Shown here: one piece after another, positions 43,442 to 54,657 of the stretch
How positions within the stretch are numbered: position 1 is the first letter of the stretch
Layout of the letters: every line of letters begins with the position of its first letter
Translations under genes and position numbers: made by a program
Assembly: GCA_015501605.1 (NCBI GenBank)
Contig: JADNRZ010000009.1
Span: forward strand, 124,001-188,000
Direction: 5' to 3'
DNA: 64,000 nt
From: Panaeolus papilionaceus
Taxonomy: Eukaryota > Basidiomycota > Agaricomycetes > Agaricales
Notes under the pieces: model-generated
What the model was told of the DNA's origin: nothing
Seen by the model: the letters and a program-made list of their open reading frames with translations, nothing else
The model's database searches: none

Positions 43442-44561
43442 ATGTCTACGGATGGTAGGCCAACATTTTTACAGTCACTCATGGTACGTTTTGCCCCTTT
43501 GAACAACGATGTCCAGTTTATTGAATCGGTTTAGGCAGGCGGTCTTGCAGGAACTTCGGTCGACCTGCTGTTTTTCCCGATAGACACGGTCAAGACGCGT
43601 CTTCAGTCTTCACAAGGCTTCATAAAAGCTGGAGGTTTCTCCGGAGTGTATAAAGGAGTAGGAAGCGTCGTTGTGGGGAGTGCTCCAGGAGGTATGTTCT
43701 GCTCGTTCCCAGTCGTGTTTTCATGTTCTCATCCTAAAGATTTCTGTCGTAGCTGCTGTGTTCTTCTCAACCTATGAGTTCATGAAAAAGACTCTTCCAT
43801 TGCCTGAAAATATGGCATCAGTAAACCATATGATGTCTGCCTCGGTCGCCGAAGTTGTATGTGCGCCTCGTCCTTCAGCCGTGGACTTTCCGAATCCCAG
43901 AGCTAAAGCCTCCTATTTTAGGCCGCATGCATGGTTAGAGTGCCGACTGAGGTCATCAAGACCCGTATGCAGACGTCCAGCTACGGTGCACAAGGGTCTT
44001 CATCGCTGTCTGCGTTTAAACTAGTGTTGAAGCAAGAGGGAATTCCGGGATTCTATAGAGGTTTTGGGATCACAGTTATGAGAGAGGTGCGCACGTATTT
44101 TGTTTTCCGGGTTTGAAGTGTATCTCATGTCGTCCCAATTCCATAGATTCCATTCACGTCCCTCCAGTTCCCTTTATACGAATACCTGAAGCTTCAATTA
44201 TCCAAGAAGCTGAATCGCAAACCCTTGTACGCCCATGAAGCCGCCGTATGCGGAAGCATAGCAGGAGGAGTTGCAGCTGCTTTTACCACACCTTTGGACG
44301 TGCTAAAAACGCGAGTCATGCTCGACATGAGGGTGAGCTCCATTCTTTTTCTTAGAGAGGCCATATTTTAATCACAAACTTTAGGACTCAACGAAAGAAA
44401 AAATACCATCGCTACCCGCTAGATTTAGAGCCATATACCTGACTGAAGGTCCCAAAGCCCTCTTTGCTGGGGTCATCCCTCGTACACTATGGATATCAGC
44501 TGGAGGAGCTGTTTTCCTTGGGATGTACGAATGGGCGGTTCATGGGCTTATTGGTCTGTAA
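43442..44561 (+). CDS. PET8: mitochondrial S-adenosylmethionine carrier
   Basis: Inner-membrane carrier of the SLC25 family that imports S-adenosylmethionine for mitochondrial methylations. Six exons (43442-43483, 43535-43691, 43753-43856, 43922-44086, 44147-44332, 44385-44561) give 276 aa, the usual length. All three carrier signatures are present: [24 protein letters not shown] and [12 protein letters not shown]. The SAM-carrier features are the short N-terminus, [20 protein letters not shown], and the chain [19 protein letters not shown]. The first exon is 14 codons ([14 protein letters not shown]). All introns are GT-AG. It faces the histone deacetylase gene tail to tail. Confidence 0.93.
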
Positions 44562-44998
44562 ATCAGTCTCCAGTTTGCGCTTCAACGCTGCGATAAGAAA
44601 TAAAGTTAGATTTCTGGGTTTTGGGACACGTTACTATTGATAATTGCTGTATATATTTATTTTTTAATTCTTACTGCTTTCGAGAGCTTTGAGGTCGCTT
44701 GAGAAGGTCAGAAATCTGACTAAACGACAACTGAGGATGAGGAGCACGAAGGCTCACCCACAAAAAGTGTACCATAACATGTATTATTATTAGAGTGCTT
44801 CTTTGTACGGGACTTGATGCTACACGATATTCAAACAGGTTAATCTGTGATTTAAGTCGTCATGAAGTTGTCGTAAGATGTGCGTAACGGAAGAGAATAG
44901 CTAGAGATGTGCATCGATAGCAGAATAAAGTAAGAATCAAGTGCGAGGAACGTGTCTTTGAGGCGGGGCATGAATGTAATACGATGAGGATCACAGAA
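44562..44998. other. convergent 3' intergenic region
   Basis: Holds the 3' UTRs of the SAM carrier (+) and the histone deacetylase (-). Nothing else was recognised. Confidence 0.4.
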
Positions 44999-47119
44999 TT
45001 ACGCAACGCTGGGTTTAGGGCCCAACTTCAGTATAACCTTGGGAAGCTTCTTGGTTGTTGAAAGAGCTTCGGCGGACACCTCATCAGCCGTAGCACTGCT
45101 ATCCGTATCACTCGATGAAGTGGAATTTCTAGGATTAAAAGCCTGTGTCTTGCCGCGGGGAACACTAGGTGAAGCCACGGGACTTGGTCCAACGCTAGGG
45201 GAGTCAACACCACTCCCTTTAACCTTCGATCTTAAGGTACGGTTGCTGACGGGGATGGGAGTCGTGGTCCGCGGTTTTGAAGCCGCAGCTTGTGTGTCGA
45301 GGGGCGAAAATATGGCAAGGGTACGGTCTATCCATGGTTCAGGGGCGGTTTGGGCTGCTGATGGACGGCCTCCACGACGTTTCTTTGTAGCCGCTTCAAG
45401 CTGAATTGATTATAAAGTGTCAGAATCGCGATTTACGAAAGGAAAGCAAATGAGAGATGCCAACCTTGGTAAGATTCTCCAAACTCCACCAATTCTCGTC
45501 GACAGCTTTTGACCCAGCTGGCAAATCAACGAGGCCGGAGAGGTGAGCCATAGCGCCACTGGTGAGTGCTCGATCACTATACCCGCCCTCAAGGACACTG
45601 ATGACTCGGCCTTGAGCATACCGATCTGCGAGAACACAGACATCCCTTGCAAAGCGATAGTAGAACGAGGTGGGGACCTTGCGGTTATGACGAGACATGG
45701 ATTCGTATTCATGCTCACATGCGTCCATACCACAGCTAGTTGTTGTACATCAGTAAAGGCCGTCCAAGTAGTCAAAGAGGCGTCGCTCACCTGATAAAAA
45801 ATAGAACATCGTCGCCAGGCCCGCCAGTGTGGTCCAGGAATTCTTTGGCTTTGGTTAGGACTTGGCTATATCGGTTTTTATACAAGTCGTCCCAAAAGTG
45901 TTGTTCGGATGTATAGGTTTCGAGATGGACGTTCTCTATGTACTGGCCATGGGATTTGTGTATTGAGACGGAAGCGGCTTGCACTAAGGAAGGTTTTCCA
46001 TCCTTCGAACATAGTAGTTGTCAATTAATACCTCATTGTAAACCCTGGAGAAACGTGTAACACACCTCGCAGGGGTATGACAGAATGTCGTGAATAGATC
46101 CATAAAATATAGTTGGTCCAGGCGTAATATTAGGGACACCAGCTTCGCTTTCGGTTGTTTGTCGATAGCTTTCTTCGTTTATTTGCCACACTATCGACTG
46201 CGTTCCGTTGCCTGTAAAAGCCTCAGTAATGTCAAATATAGATTTCGAGATCAACTCACCATGATGTAGATCAATATCTAAAATGACAATGCGATTGACT
46301 TGATGCTTTAAATGAGCTATTAAAGTTTAAGCTCCCAAGTCACGATGTATCACAAAATGGATATCTGACGTACCGTGCGCTGCGGCAACTGCAACGTTGT
46401 TGAGGAAGCAAAATCCAGATGGGGAATCTTCTCCACAATGATGTCCCGGTGGCCTAATGGCAGCAAAGGCTCTATGTAGTGGGACATCCTGAGGGGAATA
46501 GATCTTATCCACAGCCTCGCATACGGTTCCGATAGCACCTTGCATTGCCTTCAGTGACTCGGGGCATACTGTTGCAAATTAAAGCATACTAGTCAGTGGC
46601 ACTGGATGAGGCGCCGAGTCCAGTCGACTCACGATATAAATCCCCTTGGGAAAGGCTCTCCGGAATTTCCGACTCTCCTTTCGCTACCTTATCGCGACTT
46701 TCTTTGATCCATGAAGTTAGATTCTCAAGATAGACATCACGGTCGATATCTCCATGAATGAACTTGACAGCAGGGTGGCTGAGAATGTCAACACTGGCAT
46801 CGCTGTTAACCAAGCCAACGAGAGAAGAATTAGGCGCCGGAGAACTCTCTATTTTTAAATTATTCATTATGTCGGCGAGGTCATTTGGTGCCACTGCCGC
46901 GGCTTCGCCACTCGGGTAAGGTGCCTGGGCTTTACGCGTATCAACCAGTTCCTCGAGTCTGGCTATAGCCGCTGAAAGTCCAATGTTCACTGCACGTAAT
47001 CTTTCCGGTCTTTCCACGATGTTAGATAGATCTTTCGATCGGATATATCGATGCTGGAGGCATGCGTTCTGGATAAAGATGGACGTGTTTCTTCGTCCGG
47101 GTGGACAGGGTTGCGACAT
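44999..47119 (-). CDS. HOS3: Hos3-type histone deacetylase
   Basis: Zn-dependent class II-like lysine deacetylase. Seven exons (46633-47119, 46374-46568, 46260-46316, 46066-46211, 45791-46002, 45465-45735, 44999-45400) give 589 aa. Catalytic blocks: HPAVKFIHGDIDRDVY, AFAAIRPPGHHCGED (His pair), SGFCFLNNVAVAAA, RIVILDIDLHHGNGTQS (metal Asp and His), GGPGDDVLFFI, SCGMDACEHE (metal Asp) and VISVLEGGYSDRAL. EGGYSDRAL and the insert after PGPTIFYGS are typical of the Hos3 group. At the second metal Asp the family usually has SAGFDA; here it is SCGMDA. The C-terminal 130 residues are Ser/Thr/Pro-rich and basic (KKRRGGRPSAAQ), a likely nuclear or chromatin tether. It is divergent with the reductase gene to the right. 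Confidence 0.9.
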
Positions 47120-47448
47120 GATTTAAACCTTCTAACCAAATGAAAAACTACGTCGATAGTTAATAATCTGTAATACCTAGAGTATTAGTGGGTAAGATGA
47201 GTTTCTTGATCCAATTTTTCGTCAGTAGGTGGTGGATGTCAATAAAGAGATTGTTGGAGTTCAACATCGCGTCTTGACAATTAATTGGCATCATTGTCAT
47301 GTGATCAATTTGATGGTAGCTCTGATCGGACCGGCATCATTAGGAGTTGTGATGTTTGGAGTCGACGTTGCACTATGCTGCAAGTTCTTCTCACCACAAC
47401 CATCTCGACGTTGCCTGTGCTCAGGACGTTATCAGGGGTACCGACAAT
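47120..47448. promoter_or_regulatory. divergent promoter region (Hos3 / reductase)
   Basis: About 330 bp between the two start codons. An open frame runs from about 47356 into the first reductase exon without an ATG, so part of this may be 5' UTR or an extra exon. Confidence 0.4.
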
Positions 47449-48452
47449 ATGAGGGACCCATCCTTGATGTATTCGACTGGGTCTGCTTTAGCTCTGTATA
47501 ATGGTAATTTGTCCATATTTTTTCCAAAAGCACGGCTCAACTGAAAAGCTGTACAGAATGCAGGAAATGGTTCTTGCTAGTGTCCGTTATTACGACGCCA
47601 ATTACTCTGGTAATTAATGCGCCATTTGGAAGATTCACCCCCAAAAACCAGAACAGCAGACTGCTCCTCGATGGCATCACGGCCTGGATTTTCATGGAAC
47701 TGATTTCGCCTCTCACATTCTGTTACACTTTTTACAATTCACCACTATCAGCCCAAAGACCACCTCTCCAGATGCCCGCATCTTCTTCCAGGCATTCTAT
47801 ATTAGCGGCTTGCTTCTTGGCTCATTATGCCAACCGAGCGATCCTTAATCCTCTCCGGACACCATCACGGTCCAAGACCCACATCATTGTGCCACTGTCT
47901 GGCATTAGCTTCAACGTCATAAATGGTGGGCTTATGGGGTCGTATTTGTCTTCGCCATTTGCCAGGATGTTCCTTCAAGGTATTTCCTCGACAACATTCA
48001 ATATTGGACTGGGGCTATGGGCTCTTGGATTATTAGGCAACATATACCACGACGAAATTCTTTTGAACATCCGACGCAAGGCCCAGGCCAAGAAGGGAAA
48101 AGAGCACTATGCCATCCCACAAGGCGCTCTCTACAAGTACATTTCCTACCCCAATTACTTCTGCGAATGGATCGAATGGTTGGGATTCGCCATGGCGTCA
48201 TCACCGGTTCCCTTCTCTTTGTCTTCCATCTCATTATCCTCGCTCTCCGCACTCTTCAGCCTACAGACTTACACGGATATTACCAATACACCCGCGCAGC
48301 TCTTCGCACCTAGTCTTTCACCTCCGTGGATCTTCTTCATCACAGAGATCCTCTTGATGCTCCCGAGAGCTTACCGCGGACACCAATGGTACCATAAAAC
48401 ATTCCCTGCTTATCCCAAGGAACGCAAGGCAGTAATACCATTCTTGCTCTGA
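47449..48452 (+). CDS. steroid 5-alpha-reductase-like membrane enzyme
   Basis: NADPH-dependent membrane reductase of the 3-oxo-5-alpha-steroid 4-dehydrogenase family, probably in the ER. Exons 47449-47503 and 47557-48452 give 316 aa. The protein starts MRDPSLMYSTGSALALYN and continues after the intron with ECRKWFLLVSVITTP and INAPFGRFTP. Several hydrophobic segments follow. The C-terminal signature is clear: DEILLNIRRKA, YAIPQGALYKYISYPNYFCE with WIEWLGFA, and GHQWYHKTFPAYPKERKAVI. It could act on sterols, polyprenols or enoyl lipids; the sequence does not decide. The start is the first in-frame ATG of exon 1; the frame is open about 90 bases further up with no ATG. Confidence 0.85.
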
Positions 48453-48736
48453 TTTGCTTGCAGGGTCAATTCATGTTATTACAACTTTGTATTTTCCTGT
48501 ATTCTTCCCGAGGCACCTGTTCTTCGGGACATTGGAAGCTGCCTAAGTTTCTGAAGTTTATTCGCATTATTTAGCGTTCTCGCTCCTCATGTTCCCTGTT
48601 CTTTCTGGGATCCACATACATTGTATTTTGCGAACTCGTGACAATGCACTTATAAAACGGGATACCAACCTCTCACCTGTTCTCACGCGTTTCCTTCGAC
48701 CAACGTTTATCATAACCCTCATTCAGCTTATCACGC

Positions 48737-49375
48737 ATGGCTTCAACAATCAACGAGCCTTGGAGGGAAGATATCCGGCGTCGCATCAATAATATCATTG
48801 CCGATACGGAAAAGGAGTTACAGAGCCAACTGCACACCTATATCAGCCAACAACAACCCCTTGTCGAAGCAGAAAAGCGCCACCTTGACAACCTCTACGC
48901 CGAAATCCAAACGACCAAACACAAGATTCTGGGCATAGAAAATCAAATGGCTGCTGCTGAATCTAAATACGTCGACCTTATTGAAGAACTGAAGAGACTC
49001 TCGGAGAGCCAAGTTGAGCTGGAGTGCCAGAGGGAGGTTCAGAGGCAAAAATGGGTTGATGCGATACCGGAGATTCCTGGGTGGGTTTCGTCGAACAAGG
49101 AATCCCTCAAGATGATAATGTCTTTGAGAGAAAGAGGCTCTTGTGGGGAGAGTTTGGATGAGGAGCAGCGGAGGGAGAAGGAAGAGGAGGCGTTGAGGAA
49201 GCGCTTGGAGAACACCACGACGAACGAACTCAAACAGATGCTGGATAAAAGCAGTGCGAGCTCGACTTCCACTTCAACGCATGTTGTAGAGAGGCCGCCT
49301 AGTCCAAAGGAGCAGGCCCAGGTGTACCCGAGCTCAGCTGTCAAGAAGAAGAGCACAGGCAAATCCTACTTTTAG
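48737..49375 (+). CDS. coiled-coil protein of unknown function
   Basis: Single exon, 212 aa. Residues ~10-100 form a long helix with heptad pattern (EAEKRHLDNLYAEIQTTKHK, ESKYVDLIEELKRLSESQVE), followed by a charged Glu/Arg-rich helix (DEEQRREKEEEALRKRLENT). The C-terminus is Ser/Thr/Pro-rich and basic. No domain name was recognised; the size and plan would suit a kinetochore or spindle-pole subunit, but this is a guess. It follows the reductase gene on the same strand after about 285 bp. Confidence 0.7.
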   Translation: MASTINEPWREDIRRRINNIIADTEKELQSQLHTYISQQQPLVEAEKRHLDNLYAEIQTTKHKILGIENQMAAAESKYVDLIEELKRLSESQVELECQREVQRQKWVDAIPEIPGWVSSNKESLKMIMSLRERGSCGESLDEEQRREKEEEALRKRLENTTTNELKQMLDKSSASSTSTSTHVVERPPSPKEQAQVYPSSAVKKKSTGKSYF

Positions 49376-50859
49376 CACCAATGACTTGTGTATTAGTAAC
49401 TGTGACCAAAGCCCATTATTGGTACTATCATGCATCACATAAAAATTCCAAACGATTAGTGACCTTTGAGCTTCTCGAGGGGGGGGTCGGGGGTGATAGC
49501 GCTTGTGTACTTGGCTTCCCCTTCTTGTATTGTAACCGTCTCAAGCATGTGCGTGTGTAGAACATGATCTGCCCGTTTGCCCTTCTAGGAGCCCAGAAGC
49601 ATTGGCCGTCGCGCTGTGAGAGAGAGACGCAGGGAGCCATACTTCTGCGAAACGGAGCCGGGACGATCTGGTTAGAAATTTGGAGCTGAGCTTCGTGAGA
49701 TTTTTATCTGGTTCCCTTACGAAACAGGTGCTTCTTTGGCTGGACACAGTGGTAATATGTATGTTCCTACATAAACTTGGTGCTAAGGAATTGATGGAGT
49801 CTGCCGATAGACGGTGGGCGCTCTGTAAGATCTCGCTACGTTTCGGGGTCAATTTGAGGGCAGGTATTGGAATTGATGGGTTTTATTCCGTTCGATAGAT
49901 GAACAAGAGATGCAATGTTGGTGTTGTATTACTAGTTACCTGGTGGTGTTGATGGAGAGGTGACCTACTAAATGGCGGTGGGTGCTTGCTTTGCAATTCA
50001 TCAGCCCCGCTGCGATGATAGTTCTCGGGCCTTGTCACGTTTTCCCTGGGGATACTTGTGGTGTTCTTGAAATGTAGGATCCCCAAAATTACCATAATAC
50101 CTGTTAGCGCAAGAATGTATCGAACAGGAACGGAGAAAAACCTTCGAATCCGACAACCGTTGCGATATGCGGCTGAATATCAGGTAGCACATGTCTCCCA
50201 ACTTACGAGCGAAGTTTGATCAATATTGAAGCAAGGAACCTTCACACCCAATGGTCTATATAGAGGAATTTGTATGGCCAGACATTGTGGGGTAAGTTTA
50301 TCGTATCAGACACTAATGCCCCCTTTCGGCTATATACCATTTCTCACTCACCCACTTATCTTGCAATTTCTAATTTAGAACACATTCATGTTACGAAGAC
50401 AGTCAATGAATTTCTCCGCCAACTACCCGGACTACGGTAGTTCGTAGACTTGGTCATTGTAAGACGGGAGTATTTTGCCACCACCAGGTGGTTGCATCAA
50501 AATCCAAACTCCAATGCCTTCTTTAAGTAATCGAGCGTCAATTCCGTCTCGGAGGTCGGCATTGTTCCTGGTCGACATGCCCCTCAATCCCTGAAGGTGC
50601 TTCTAACACTTTCTCCCAACGCCCATCCTGTGCATTTGAAATATTCCTGTGCATTCGAGGCAATGGCGTGAGAAAGGATAGAGGATCAGCCCGAAGGACA
50701 ACCGCGATGCACGGAGCGCGCAGAGCGCTTAATACTCTCTTGCTTAGCAGTGGGAAGTTTCTCACCTGGTTTGGCTTGACGTTTCTTCCCATCATATTCT
50801 ATATCCATGGACTTCGGTAAAATGTGGCTGGGCAAGGGCTCTCATGCCATGCGGCCCTG
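49376..50859. other. intergenic, 1.5 kb
   Basis: No gene or RNA recognised; open frames are short and unrelated to known families. Confidence 0.35.
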
Positions 50860-51484
50860 TACATCAGCAAAGTGTCAATTTTCTTTCGGGTCTTTCGATC
50901 GCTTTCGACTGCTTTCAAGCTTTCGGAAAGCTCGAAAGCTCGAAAGCAGTCGAAAGCACGAAAGCCAACTCTTTCATCAAATAAAATTTATTTTCTAGCC
51001 CACCACTAGTAGACTACTAAGTTACAAAAATGTGTGTTTCAAGCCCACAAACCCAATTGGTAAGAAATTTAGGTGGTAAGAGTCTAAGAGAGAGACCACG
51101 CCACACGTTGGTGAGCTGTCATCATCAAACTCAGGTCATGAATGGAGAGGCAACTTGTCCATCTCCCAAAGCCCCGTGAAGCGTTGTTGAACGCTGGAAG
51201 GAACCTGCATAATCACATTTAATGTACTCACCCCCAATATAGACTTAGATAATATTATTTTAATTAACTTCCTGTCCAACTTTCGGCACTTTCGACACTT
51301 TCGGTACTTTCTGCATGTTCATTTTGGTCTCGCTTTCGGCGAAAAGTATACCTGGCTTTCGAGGTTATGTACTTTCCATGTTTTCGAACAGCTTTCAGCA
51401 GCTTTCGGTAGCTTTCAACAGCTTTCAAGTGCTTTCAATGCTATGGAAAGACCTGGAAAGTTTTTTTGACGGTTTACTGATGTA
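50860..51484. mobile_element. small inverted-repeat DNA element rich in CTTTCG
   Basis: Both ends are imperfect inverted repeats. The left end reads TACATCAGCAAAGTGTCAA then (T)CTTTCGGGTCTTTCGAT; the reversed right end reads TACATCAGTAAACCGTCAA then (A)CTTTCCAGGTCTTTCCAT. Inside each end lie many short repeats with a ~10-bp period: GCTTTCG and its complement at 50885-50965 (which also form a hairpin), and CAGCTTTC(A/G)-type units at 51280-51455. Such subterminal arrays are typical of DNA transposon ends. The 625-bp element has no open frame of note. I could not find a convincing target duplication, so the superfamily is left open. A CACTA-like end (CACTACATCAG) appears only at the right side. 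Confidence 0.65.
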
Positions 51485-53386
51485 GTGCATGTTTAATAAG
51501 TACACCGATAGCGATTAATCTGCGTCTTGCCCGCGAGGTGCGGAAAGCTAGAGACAGACTATAAGCAACATCCCTATGAAAGAAACTTAAACGCTCCGAC
51601 TCTCATGGAGTCATGACGGTGCGATGAAGTCTCGTCCATGATGGCATCCCCATTGCTGCTAGGTAGCTGTGAATTAATACAATATGACGGAGGGTCATGT
51701 CTATATTCAATCGATAATATTGCGAAGTGCCTAAATTAACGAGTACGTCACTATTCTAATCAAGTAGCCTTTTAATGGGCCTTTAAACTTGCCGAGAAAG
51801 ACATACCTCCACTTTTATGCGCATCATGGATATGCTGATCTGATTGTTCGGTGTTTCGCCCATCGAACCTACTGGGGGAAGTAGCATAGATACCGCAACC
51901 GGGTCCGAAACGCCGCCGCCGACCAGAGTCGTAAATGACACTCCCTAAATTATCAGATCCCACCGAGGTATCGATGTCTGAGGATCAGCGTTTCGGATCA
52001 ACCTACCACAACGGTTATCATACTTATGTACCATGGAAAGTCTGATTAGTGGACATCATCTGCCGAGGTTTTCTGATACTTGTACAGGTTCACAAGTCCA
52101 GGGAGTCGTCAGTGTAGCATTGCTAACAATAAGCAAAATGTATCGTTCGGTCCGACCGACAATGTTAAGTCGCCGTTATTGTGATATTTCACCACTTCAA
52201 ATCATGGAAGCGGTGCCCAAACCTGCTTGAAGTACCTTATTCAGGAAAGGTCTTCATGGCATTTCCCCAAGTTTCTGCATACAGAGCGTTTCCAGAAACC
52301 CCAGCATCGGTATTACTTCAGAATGCTTCTCGTTCCTCGTCTGCGGTACGCGCTCTCATCACAACGCACTAACCAGGAGTTATCACCGCATCATCACATT
52401 TTCAAATGTCAGTAACCATTCGAAGTGCCATCAAAACCTACCTCGGGCACATCTAACTCGAGAACAAAGGACATGATATTCACAGAATCACAGCAACCGT
52501 TTAATGTCCCTCAAGCTATTTGTACCTATGTAGCAAGCTGAAACCCAATCGCTGGTTACAGGCTCCTGTAGCCTTAGAGCGACCAGAATCTAAAATGGGC
52601 TTTGCATTGTATTGAGACAGCTGCGATGACATCTTAATTTCGTTGGAGTTTCGTCTTGAAGTCGAAGATGTCGACGTCGTGTCACCGCTTTAAAATTCAC
52701 CAATCCCACGTGTGTGCCGGCCACTTGCGATGCAGTTCATGCTACTCACAAGTACAGCATGAATTCGCTGCTCAAGCATCGCCTCGAACGGTTTCAGGCA
52801 ATAGGACATACGTACTCTTTCTCTGGCCTGGTCAACACCCTTGCTCGACTGAATAACGACAAAAGGGTTCTTGACGCAATTTCGCACATTCGAAAGCTCC
52901 GGGACGATCCCTGAATGTGAGCATCTCTTCGGCAAGGAGGATGGTGAACCCCTTATTGCAACCACGCATGTTCATTATACCAATTAAAGAATTCAAGGGT
53001 CGCCGTTGATCTTTTCGTACATTCAGCTCGACCTGCAGCGGTGCCACGCCCGCGGCCTTAACTGCATGCTTTAGTAAATTAAGAGTTGGTGGATTAGAAG
53101 ACGACCGAAAACTAGGACATCTCACATCTGGAGGCGTTCAGAAAAACGTAAAGAACGAAATGCGTGTATTTTGATATGAGATGCTCGACACTGACAGAAT
53201 CAATTACAGGACAAAACAGAGCGGGGAGGTACACGCAGCCAGAAGCAACATAAACGAATGCAGAACAAAGAGAACGAGACAACATGAGGTTCATCGCGAC
53301 ATGAAGACATGACAAAAGAAATACATGGAGAAGGAGAGCAACAAAAGTCATGTCATGGGGTATAGAGATCCGAGAAAACAGGAGCC
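51485..53386. other. gene-poor region, 1.9 kb
   Basis: No gene, RNA or repeat recognised. Open frames are under 100 codons and overlap on both strands. Confidence 0.35.
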
Positions 53387-54657
53387 TTATTGTTGATAGC
53401 TTATCAGACGATTGGGAGACGCCTCGTATGGTGCATATCTCGAAGTACCAGAATGATGTCTTGTTAAGGAATTTGACGAAGACGAACCATCTGCTTGAGA
53501 AGCCCGTCTAGTTTGATACCTGGTGGGGCGAGGAGGGTTGTAGTACTCTTCCTGGGTGTAAGAGGGCATGGTAGGCATATATGTCGAATACGCCGTTTCC
53601 TGGAACGGTACGTATGCCATTTGAGAGTTGGTCGGCATTTGCATATAGCTCATATAGCTCTCATCCTGCGATGGGGCGTAAAACGACGCCACAGTTGGTG
53701 GGTACGACTGAGACGGATACTGTGCCGACCAATGCTGAGGCAACGAGAGCTCAGATAGCTGCAAGGCTGTGGACTCATGAGCAATACTATCAACAGAGAC
53801 ATCGGACGTAGATGACGGAGAAGAATTTCGAACAGTTGCGCCGACGCTCTGGGCTTTTTGTCCGCGAGGACGGGCTCTGGAAGCGCGTGTCGGCGAGTCA
53901 GCATCACCTAGGGAGGCGTCGAAAGTCCAAAGGCAGCCTTTAGTAGATGCGTGACCCCGTGGACGCCTCATCTTGATGAAAGCAGCCTTAAGCGAAAGCT
54001 TGTGCCGAATGGACCTCTGTGGTCGTGAACCATAGTAAGCGTCGCTTAGACTGAGAACGGAGCTTCGCAACATACCTTCCATGCGCAGTTGCCGTCGTCT
54101 AATGAAGGGAATCGTTTGAGGACTGCATCGAAGATATCCTGGAGAGAAATTCGCTTCTCTTCACTCTGCCATATGGCTAAGCAGATAAGGGCCATAATTG
54201 GGGGTGTCTTCCTTCGAGGTAGGCAAGGGAGAGCCTGGAGCCCGATCTCAACACCAGGCGGTATCTCGAATCGCCTGCGAAGGAACGCATCTCCGAACTC
54301 CTTGAGCTCGTCGCTTAGCTGGAAGGCTGGAGGTGTCGAGTTGCCATCCACGGAGAAGGATCCATTACGAGGGGGGCAGTCGAAGATGTATTTGGGTGAG
54401 TGGAATATAACGTGGCTCGTTGACTCTTCACTCTGAAGGTTATTTGGTAAGACGCTGGGGCTGCAAGAAGCCGATGATGACGAAGAGAGTTCGAAGCTTT
54501 GAGATAACGTATCTTCGATGAGCGACTGCTGTTGCTGAAGAGATATCGGGAAGAGCAGGGCAGAAGAGTCAGACTCTTGTGGTCTTTGAGGGATACATGA
54601 TGGGCAAGCACAATAAAGTGGGCATACGGTTGTCGATGAATAGTTGTAAGAAGGCAT
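53387..54657 (-). CDS. forkhead-type transcription factor, second paralogue
   Basis: Exons 54076-54657 and 53387-54016 give 403 aa. The forkhead domain is at about residues 165-245: IMALICLAIWQSEEKRISLQ, DIFDAVLKRFPSLDDGNCAW, then after the intron RSIRHKLSLKAAFIKMRRPR and STKGCLWTFDAS. The recognition helix SIRHKLSL has Lys where most have Asn (SIRHNLSL). The N-terminus contains CPLYCACPSC, similar to CSSSSCQCPG in the other forkhead protein. The C-terminus is rich in Tyr, Pro, Met and Gln (YMSYMQMPTNSQ), like an activation domain. The intron is placed as in the first paralogue. The start is the ATG at 54657; upstream the frame is open without an ATG. Confidence 0.85.

Noticed and set aside
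52714..53125. Overlapping open frames on both strands in the gene-poor region
   Set aside because: Under 100 codons each, no recognisable motif, no plausible splice partners.
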